Below are positions 58,502 through 64,000 of a stretch of DNA of 64,000 nucleotides, in pieces. Location of the stretch: the NCBI RefSeq assembly GCF_900182835.1, contig NZ_FXUB01000001.1, forward strand, positions 372,001-436,000. Direction: 5' to 3'. A model generated the notes under the pieces. That model saw only the letters and a program-made list of their open reading frames with translations, did not search any database and was not told the DNA's origin. Position numbers and translations under genes: made by a program. Origin of the DNA: Desulfurobacterium pacificum. GTDB lineage: Bacteria > Aquificota > Aquificia > Desulfurobacteriales > Desulfurobacteriaceae. The stretch's first letter is position 1; each line of letters starts with the position of its first letter.

Positions 58502-61500
58502 ATGTTCAAAGCCGGAATAGACATTGGGTCAACTACCGTAAAGGGCGTCCTTTTAGACGAAAAAAATAACGTTATCTTTAAGCAGTACAAACGCCACGAA
58601 GCAAAACAATCCGAGAAAGTTTTAGAACTTCTAAAAAATTTTGAGAAAGTAGCAGGAAAAAATTTTCATTTATTCTTAACCGGCAGTGGCGGAAAAGACC
58701 TGGCAGAATCGTTAGGCGTAAAGTTCGTTCAGGAAGTCAACGCTGTAGCATTAGCGGTTGAAAACCTCTATCCACAAACCCGTTCTGTCGTTGAATTAGG
58801 CGGACAGGACGCCAAAATGATTTTCTGGATAGAAAAAAACGGGATTATAAGAAAAGTCACCACTATGAACGACAAGTGTGCCGGCGGAACAGGCGCAACG
58901 ATAGATAGAATAATCGCAAAGTTAAAAATCCCCCCCTCCACCGCCTCCAAAATCCACTACGACCCATTAAAAGTCCACCCAATAGCCGCAAAGTGCGGCG
59001 TTTTTGCAGAAACAGACATAAACAGCCTTCAAAAAGCCGGCGTTCCAGAAGATGAACTGCTAATATCTCTTTTTGACGCAATAGTCATTCAAAACTTGGC
59101 TGTCCTCACCCGCGGATACACGCTAAAACCCACAGTTTTACTTTTAGGTGGTCCAAACACATTCTTCCCCGCTTTAGTTGAAGCCTGGAAGCACCACTTA
59201 TCCAAAATCTGGAAAGAAAAAGGAATACCTTTCAGCGAAAACTCCATCATCCTTCCTCAAAACTCCCAATATTTCGCTGCAATAGGCTCAGCCCTGCACC
59301 GCCAGACGGAAGAAAGTCCATACAAAGGAACGGCAGGACTGGAAAAGTTCACTCTTCTAATTTCCCAAATGAAAGAAAAAACAGGCGAAATAGGACTGCT
59401 GAAAGAAGGCGAAAGTTTAGAAGAGTTTAAAAAAAAGTATGCAGTCAAACCTTTCAAACAACCAGAATTCAAAAAAGGCGAAACGATAAAAGCGTTTTTA
59501 GGAATAGACGGCGGTTCAACGTCAACAAAAGGCGTTCTGATAAACAAAAAAGGTGAACTAATAGCCACAGCCTACACCCTTTCCACCGGCAACCCTCTTA
59601 AAGACGTGAAAGAAATCGTTAAACGATTGAAAGAGTCAGTAGAAAAGAGCGGCGCAAAGTTAGAAGTTCTCGCATTCGGAGTGACCGGATACGCCAAAGA
59701 CATGCTGAAAGAAACCCTAAACGCGGACGTTGCAATCGTAGAAACGGTAGCCCACACCATTTCCGCTCTTCACTTTTTCAAAAACGTTGATGTAATAGTT
59801 GACGTAGGCGGACAGGACATAAAAGTAATAATGCTCACCGGCGGCAAAGTAAGAGACTTCAAACTCAATACTCAATGCTCAGCAGGTAACGGGTACTACC
59901 TCCAGTCAACAGCAGAACGCTTCGGTTACAGGGTAGAAGAATACGCAGACGTTGCCTTCACCGCAAAATACGCTCCCAAGTTTAACTTCGGCTGCGCCGT
60001 GTTTTTGGAACAGGACATCGTAAACTTCCAAAGGCTCGGCTGGAAGCCGAACGAAATAATGGCAGGACTTGCAAAAGTTCTACCCAAAAACATATGGCTT
60101 TACGTTGTGAAAGAACCAAACCTTAAAAGATTAGGAAAAACCTTCCTCCTTCAAGGTGGAACGCAGAGAAACTTAGCAGCCGTCAAGGCACAACACGACT
60201 TCATAAAAGAAAGAGTGCCAGACGCCAAAATCTTAGTTCACCCAATTACCGGAGAAGCAGGCGCCTTCGGAGCAGCCATTGAGGCTATGAAAAACTACAA
60301 CGGTAGCTCTTCCTTCATTGGCGTGGAAAACCTTCTAAACCTACAGTTTGAAGTAAAAAGCGACGAAACTACAAGATGTAACTATTGCACGAATCGTTGC
60401 ATAAGAACCTTCATAAAAGTTAAAACGAAAAACGGCGAAAAGCTCTACGTAATAGCGCCCTGCGAAAAAGGAACTGTCCTTAAAAAAGAAGACCTTAAAA
60501 CCGTAATAAACAAATTCAAAGAAATAAAAGAAAAAAATCCCAACATGCAGGAAATCTGCGCAAAAGAAGTCTTTAAAACAGACATAAACGTCCAAAAAGC
60601 CTATAAAGAGAGAGTTTTCATCTTCAGTAGAAAATCTATTTTAGAAAAAAGAAGCTCTCTGAAAGTTGGAATCCCAAGAGTTTTAAACTTTTACTCTTTA
60701 GCACCTTTTTTCATAGGTTATTTTAAATCTTTAGGCGTTCAAAACTTCGTATTTTCAAACTATACAACCGAAAAAATGATAAAAGAAGAACTAATAGGCG
60801 GCGCAATAGACCCATGTTTCCCCAGCAAAGTAGCCCTTGCACACGTAAAAAACCTGCTTAAAAAATCCCTGGATATAATTTTCTTCCCCAAAATCGCCAC
60901 TCTGCAGTCCTGGTTTGAAGATGCAGAAGGCTCTCACGCCTGTCCCACAGTAACGTCAACGCCCATAACCGTTAAATCTGTTCTAACAAAAGAAGAAGAC
61001 GTTTTCTCCAAGAAAGGTATTCTTTATTTAGACCCGCTTCTTTATTTCCACGACGAAGACCTTCTCGAATACGAACTCTACCAATCTTTAGCTGATATTC
61101 TCTCATTAAGAAGAGAAGAAAACCAAAAAGCCGTCAAAGAAGGACTTAAAGCTCTGAACGACTACCTAACCAAAATGAGGAAGATGGGCGAAAAAATATT
61201 AGAAACGGTAGAAAAAGAAAATCGCTACGCCATTTTAGTTTTAGCTCGCCCATACCACAACGACCCGGGAATAAACCACGGAATAGTAGAAGAACTCCAA
61301 AAACGGGGATATCCAATTCTAACAATAGAAAGCCTTCCAACTTCAGAAAAATTCCTGAAGAAAGTCTTCAAAGATAGAAAACCTTTCAAAATAAGAGATG
61401 TCTGGGAAAAAGCTTACAGCGAAAACACGAACAGAAAAGTCTGGGCAGCCCTTTACGCTGCACGCCATCCCAACTTAGCCGTTTTAGACCTCTCTTCATT

Positions 61501-61666
61501 CAGATGCGGGCACGATGCCCCCGTCTATTCACTAATAGAGGAAATACTGAAAGAAAGCGGCACACCTCACTTCACTTTCCACGAAATAGATGAAAACAAA
61601 CCAGCAGGCTCAATAAAAATAAGAGTGGAAACAATTGACTACTTCCTGAAAAACTCCCGCCTTTAA
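58502..61666 (+). CDS. BadF/BadG-family 2-hydroxyacyl-CoA dehydratase activase, large fused form
   Basis: This 1054-residue protein has two ASKHA ATPase domains. The first (about 3-270) begins AGIDIGSTTVKGVLL and has ELGGQDAK and NDKCAGGTGATID. The second (about 320-600) begins AFLGIDGGSTSTKGVLI and has DVGGQDIKVI and NTQCSAGNGYYL. A cysteine cluster CNYCTNRC lies near residue 626, and the rest (about 650-1054) is the DUF2229-like region VGIPRVLNFYSLAPFFIGYFKSLG with DPCFPSKVALAH. Family members reduce dehydratases with [4Fe-4S] and ATP. The partner dehydratase is not present, so the substrate is unknown. Confidence 0.85.
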   Translation: MFKAGIDIGSTTVKGVLLDEKNNVIFKQYKRHEAKQSEKVLELLKNFEKVAGKNFHLFLTGSGGKDLAESLGVKFVQEVNAVALAVENLYPQTRSVVELGGQDAKMIFWIEKNGIIRKVTTMNDKCAGGTGATIDRIIAKLKIPPSTASKIHYDPLKVHPIAAKCGVFAETDINSLQKAGVPEDELLISLFDAIVIQNLAVLTRGYTLKPTVLLLGGPNTFFPALVEAWKHHLSKIWKEKGIPFSENSIILPQNSQYFAAIGSALHRQTEESPYKGTAGLEKFTLLISQMKEKTGEIGLLKEGESLEEFKKKYAVKPFKQPEFKKGETIKAFLGIDGGSTSTKGVLINKKGELIATAYTLSTGNPLKDVKEIVKRLKESVEKSGAKLEVLAFGVTGYAKDMLKETLNADVAIVETVAHTISALHFFKNVDVIVDVGGQDIKVIMLTGGKVRDFKLNTQCSAGNGYYLQSTAERFGYRVEEYADVAFTAKYAPKFNFGCAVFLEQDIVNFQRLGWKPNEIMAGLAKVLPKNIWLYVVKEPNLKRLGKTFLLQGGTQRNLAAVKAQHDFIKERVPDAKILVHPITGEAGAFGAAIEAMKNYNGSSSFIGVENLLNLQFEVKSDETTRCNYCTNRCIRTFIKVKTKNGEKLYVIAPCEKGTVLKKEDLKTVINKFKEIKEKNPNMQEICAKEVFKTDINVQKAYKERVFIFSRKSILEKRSSLKVGIPRVLNFYSLAPFFIGYFKSLGVQNFVFSNYTTEKMIKEELIGGAIDPCFPSKVALAHVKNLLKKSLDIIFFPKIATLQSWFEDAEGSHACPTVTSTPITVKSVLTKEEDVFSKKGILYLDPLLYFHDEDLLEYELYQSLADILSLRREENQKAVKEGLKALNDYLTKMRKMGEKILETVEKENRYAILVLARPYHNDPGINHGIVEELQKRGYPILTIESLPTSEKFLKKVFKDRKPFKIRDVWEKAYSENTNRKVWAALYAARHPNLAVLDLSSFRCGHDAPVYSLIEEILKESGTPHFTFHEIDENKPAGSIKIRVETIDYFLKNSRL

Positions 61667-61685
61667 TAAACTACCCCTTGGAAGA

Positions 61686-62175
61686 AAAAACACCCCTTCT
61701 ACTTTCTAGGGCATTTCAACATGAAGTGGAAAGGGGACAGAAGTAGAAAACTTCACTAAGTTGCAATCCCTCCCGCTTTTCAGGGCATTTCAACACATGT
61801 TCCTCCGCTGCCAGTACCAGTGGTACCTCCGCTAGTCGCAATCCCTTCCACTTTTTAGGGCATTTCAACTTGAACAGGAGCTTTCTGCAAGGGAAGTTCA
61901 GTCAAGATTTCTCGTCGCAATCCCTTCCACTTTTTAGGGCATTTCAACAAGAGAAAATGTAAAAGCAAGAAATACAGCAAATTAGTCGCAATCCCTTCCA
62001 CTTTTTAGGGCATTTCAACAATTCAGAGACAGCGGTCTTGAGTATAAGACCGCTGAAACAACCGTCGCAATCCCTTCCACTTTTTAGGGCATTTCAACAG
62101 CTGGTATCGGTAGGCTTACAAAGGATGCAGAGGTAAAGCAGTCGCAATCCCTTCCACTTTTTAGGGCATTTCAAC
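61686..62175 (-). CRISPR. CRISPR array of seven 35-nt repeats, probably type III or I, transcribed leftward
   Basis: Repeats on the plus strand begin GTCGCAATCCC and end GGGCATTTCAAC: 61686-61720 (degenerate first half), 61760-61794 (four changes), 61835-61869, 61914-61948, 61985-62019, 62064-62098 and 62141-62175, the last five identical. Six spacers of 36-44 nt separate them. On the minus strand the repeat starts GTTGAAATGCCC and ends ATTGCGAC, an 8-nt crRNA handle seen in Thermus-type systems, so transcription is likely leftward. Degenerate repeats at the left end, distal to a right-hand leader, agree. No cas gene is in the window. Confidence 0.93.
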
Positions 62176-62394
62176 AGGTCTTTTTACAAAATATTGATTT
62201 ACAACAGCTTCAAAGTTACATGCTTCATATAATTATCTAATAAGCACTGTAATGCAAAGGCTACGCCCAAACACCCTTTAATCCTTTGATTTGCAACATT
62301 TTATTAATTTGGATTTTAGAATAAAACACCAACCCTTTTTCCCCAAGTCCTTCACCATATTTAACTTTCAAAGAACCTTAAAATATTATAGCAT
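62176..62394 (-). other. AT-rich leader candidate of the CRISPR array
   Basis: About 220 bp without a gene follow the rightmost repeat, with runs of A and T (ATATAATTATCTAATAAGC and ATTTTATTAATTTGG). Transcription toward the array on the minus strand and insertion of new spacers beside this end would fit. The same stretch also holds the 5' region of cstA, so the exact border is not resolved. Confidence 0.5.
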
Positions 62395-62410
62395 AGGAGG
62401 TAAAATAACA

Positions 62411-62443
62411 GTGCAACTAACAAAACGGGAGGCAGCAAAATGA
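62411..62443 (+). CDS. Ten-codon upstream ORF overlapping the cstA start
   Basis: GTG 62411 is preceded by AGGAGG (62395-62400, 10-nt spacing) and reads MQLTKREAAK, stopping at TGA 62441-62443, which overlaps the cstA ATG at 62440. It could act as a leader or coupling peptide. A 10-codon frame may also be chance, but a full SD in front of it is unexplained otherwise, since cstA has its own GGGAGG. Confidence 0.35.
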   Translation: MQLTKREAAK

Positions 62444-64000
62444 TAACGCTCCTTTTCGTTGCAGCCATTCTCATATTCGTCGCAGCTTACGTAATCTACG
62501 GCGGGTTCTTAAAAAAGAAGGTCTTCCAGCTTGACGACAGCAAGAAAACTCCAGCACATACCATGAAAGACGGCGTTGATTACGTTCCTGCACCTGCTCC
62601 AGTTCTTTTAGGTCACCACTTCTCCTCCATAGCAGGAGCAGGTCCCATTGTTGGACCAATAACAGCAGCATCTTCCTGGGGATGGCTTCCAGCTTATCTT
62701 TGGGTTCTCATAGGCAACATCTTTATCGGCGGCGTTCACGACATGAGCGCTCTTGTAGCTTCCATAAGGAACAAGGCAAAATCCATCGCAGAAATCGGTA
62801 ACATCTACCTTTCAAAAAGAGCTGGATTTCTCTTTAAGCTGTTTATCTGGCTTGCCCTCCTCTACGTAGTTGCCGTTTTCATAAACGTAGCTCAAATAAC
62901 GTTCAACGCAAAAGTACCGGTTTTAGTTAACGGAACGGTTAAACACCTCTCCATCGGCGGCGGCGTAGCAACTTCAGCAATCCTATACATAATCCTTGCT
63001 GTTCTTTTCGGTTTTGCCGTCTATCATCTAAAGAAAAGTTTAAAGCTTACAACTTTTATATTCGTATTTTTAGTTTACGCTTCCATCTTCATAGGACAGA
63101 GCTTTCCCATCCACCTACCCCCTCACGTTTGGGACGTTATTCTTCTCATTTACGTAGCCATTGCATCGGTCACACCCGTATGGATTCTGCTACAGCCAAG
63201 AGACTACCTATCAAGCTTCTTACTCTACGGCGCAGTATTAGGTGCAGGAATTGGAATACTCTTATCTTTTGGGAAAGTTTCCTCCAACGTTCCAGCATTT
63301 ATGGGATTTATGAGCGACATAGGACCTCTCTTCCCACTGCTTTTCGTTGTAATAGCATGTGGCTCAATTTCCGGCTTCCACTCTTTAGTAGGTTCTGGAA
63401 CAACCTCAAAGCAGCTTGACAAAGAAAGCGACGCTCTTCCGGTAGGTTACGGTGCAATGCTTTTAGAAGGCATAGTAGCAGTAATGTCCATCATTTTCGT
63501 AATGGCTCTTTCTACCACTGAATTCAGCGTTTTAAAGAAAAACGTTGCTGCTATTTACGGAACAGGAATCGGAAAGTTCATGAGCATTTTAGGAATACCA
63601 GAAACGTTCGGAATAGCGTTTGGAATGCTTGCACTTTCATCCTTCGTCCTTACCAGTACTGACACGGGAACAAGACTTGCAAGATACGTATTTACGGAAC
63701 TTACCGGAATAAAGAACAGATTCATTGCAACTGGCGTGTCTTTAATAATTCCAGCAATTTTAGTTTTCACCAAGTATAAAGACCCTGCAACAGGCAAGCT
63801 CCTTCCCGTCTGGAAAGCATTGTGGCCCGTGTTCGGCGCGACAAACCAGCTTATAGCAGCATTGGCGCTGTTCGTTGTAATGATATGGCTTGTAAAAACC
63901 GGTAAAAGCAAATACTGGTTCGTTGCCGGAATTCCAGCTCTGTTTATGGCGATAATAACCATATGGTCGCTAATTATACTTATGTTAAAGTGGAAGCTAT
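62440..64000 (+). CDS. cstA: CstA-family peptide/pyruvate transporter, incomplete at the right edge
   Basis: The frame from ATG 62440 (GGGAGG 6 nt upstream) stays open for 520 codons to the edge. It has many membrane helices and CstA motifs: TPAHTMKDGVDYVPAPAPVLLGHHFSSIAGAG (about 37-68), GGVHDMSALVAS, SGFHSLVGSGTTSKQLDKESDALPVGYGAML (about 310-340) and TSTDTGTRLARYVF (about 405). CstA/BtsT-type carriers import peptides or pyruvate during carbon shortage. In a chemolithotroph it may scavenge carbon. The 3' end is beyond the window. Confidence 0.92.
   Translation, partial: MITLLFVAAILIFVAAYVIYGGFLKKKVFQLDDSKKTPAHTMKDGVDYVPAPAPVLLGHHFSSIAGAGPIVGPITAASSWGWLPAYLWVLIGNIFIGGVHDMSALVASIRNKAKSIAEIGNIYLSKRAGFLFKLFIWLALLYVVAVFINVAQITFNAKVPVLVNGTVKHLSIGGGVATSAILYIILAVLFGFAVYHLKKSLKLTTFIFVFLVYASIFIGQSFPIHLPPHVWDVILLIYVAIASVTPVWILLQPRDYLSSFLLYGAVLGAGIGILLSFGKVSSNVPAFMGFMSDIGPLFPLLFVVIACGSISGFHSLVGSGTTSKQLDKESDALPVGYGAMLLEGIVAVMSIIFVMALSTTEFSVLKKNVAAIYGTGIGKFMSILGIPETFGIAFGMLALSSFVLTSTDTGTRLARYVFTELTGIKNRFIATGVSLIIPAILVFTKYKDPATGKLLPVWKALWPVFGATNQLIAALALFVVMIWLVKTGKSKYWFVAGIPALFMAIITIWSLIILMLKWKL

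Noticed and set aside
60341-60595. Antisense open frames in the activase and other large genes.
   Set aside because: They are Phe/Tyr-rich mirror images of Lys/Glu-rich coding regions, typical of chance frames.
61721-61759. First spacer resembles the inverted repeat sequence (AAGTGGAAAGGGGA versus AAGTGGAAGGGAT).
   Set aside because: The match is about 12 nt with an insertion, in a purine-rich stretch; not enough to claim a rearranged repeat.
62220-62390. Possible cas gene or tRNA in the gap between CRISPR array and cstA.
   Set aside because: No open frame of useful length with an SD and no cloverleaf pattern was seen; it is treated as leader and upstream region.

Overview
The window reads as a stretch of chromosome from a thermophilic, Gram-negative, flagellated bacterium, most likely Aquificota and probably the Desulfurobacterium/Thermovibrio side. 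This placement is inferred, not searched. The evidence is AT-rich DNA with Lys/Glu-rich proteins, a complete Lpt/Kdo/heptose set showing an LPS outer membrane, an archaeal-type S-adenosylmethionine synthetase, HerA- and KaiC-like ATPases, a KamA-type radical-SAM enzyme, very tight gene packing with many ATGA/GTGA overlaps, frequent TTG and GTG starts, and a CRISPR array whose repeat has the ATTGCGAC handle seen in Thermus-type thermophiles. No rRNA or tRNA gene was recognised.

Layout. 0-0.8 kb holds a MntA/HepT toxin-antitoxin pair. 0.9-1.8 kb holds two type IV pilins, the first behind a very good sigma-54 promoter. 1.8-11 kb carries lptD, a phasin-like/UbiB pair, and a minus-strand operon (phosphohexomutase, KaiC-like ATPase, SLOG-fold protein, membrane TPR protein, unknown, aroK). 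11-24 kb has an MBL hydrolase, ffh, rpsP-khpA, then a run of mainly minus-strand housekeeping genes (transaldolase, MBL, NYN, CDF transporter fused to a NifX-like domain, HerA, cmk, pncB, nth, kdsA, rluB). 24-30 kb has deoC-ribF-era-heptosyltransferase, a RelB/RelE-type pair and archaeal-type SAM synthetase.

The most interesting locus is 31.3-34.4 kb. A 94-codon gene with a signal peptide sits 55 nt upstream of secA, ends in a Pro-rich R-A-S-P tail, and its last codons are the exact complement of the secA Shine-Dalgarno. This is the logic of E. coli secM-secA and suggests a secretion-monitoring arrest peptide in a lineage far from Enterobacteria.

34-41 kb has the lptB-lptA-lptC-kdsC operon, a three-heme cytochrome c peroxidase, a Tat-exported AmiC-like amidase, aroA and bioD. 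41-52.7 kb is a flagellar filament and glycan region: fliS, a FliT-like gene, fliD, flaG and fliC (with a sigma-28 promoter), then three glycosyltransferase genes, one decayed glycosyltransferase, and a WecE-like/acetyltransferase/WecF-like trio that would make and transfer a 4-acetamido-4,6-dideoxyhexose. 52.8-61.7 kb has ribD, a PBP1A, an ArsB/NhaD-like permease, gatB and a large BadF-type activase. A seven-repeat CRISPR array without cas genes (61.7-62.2 kb) and the start of cstA, which runs off the right edge, close the window.
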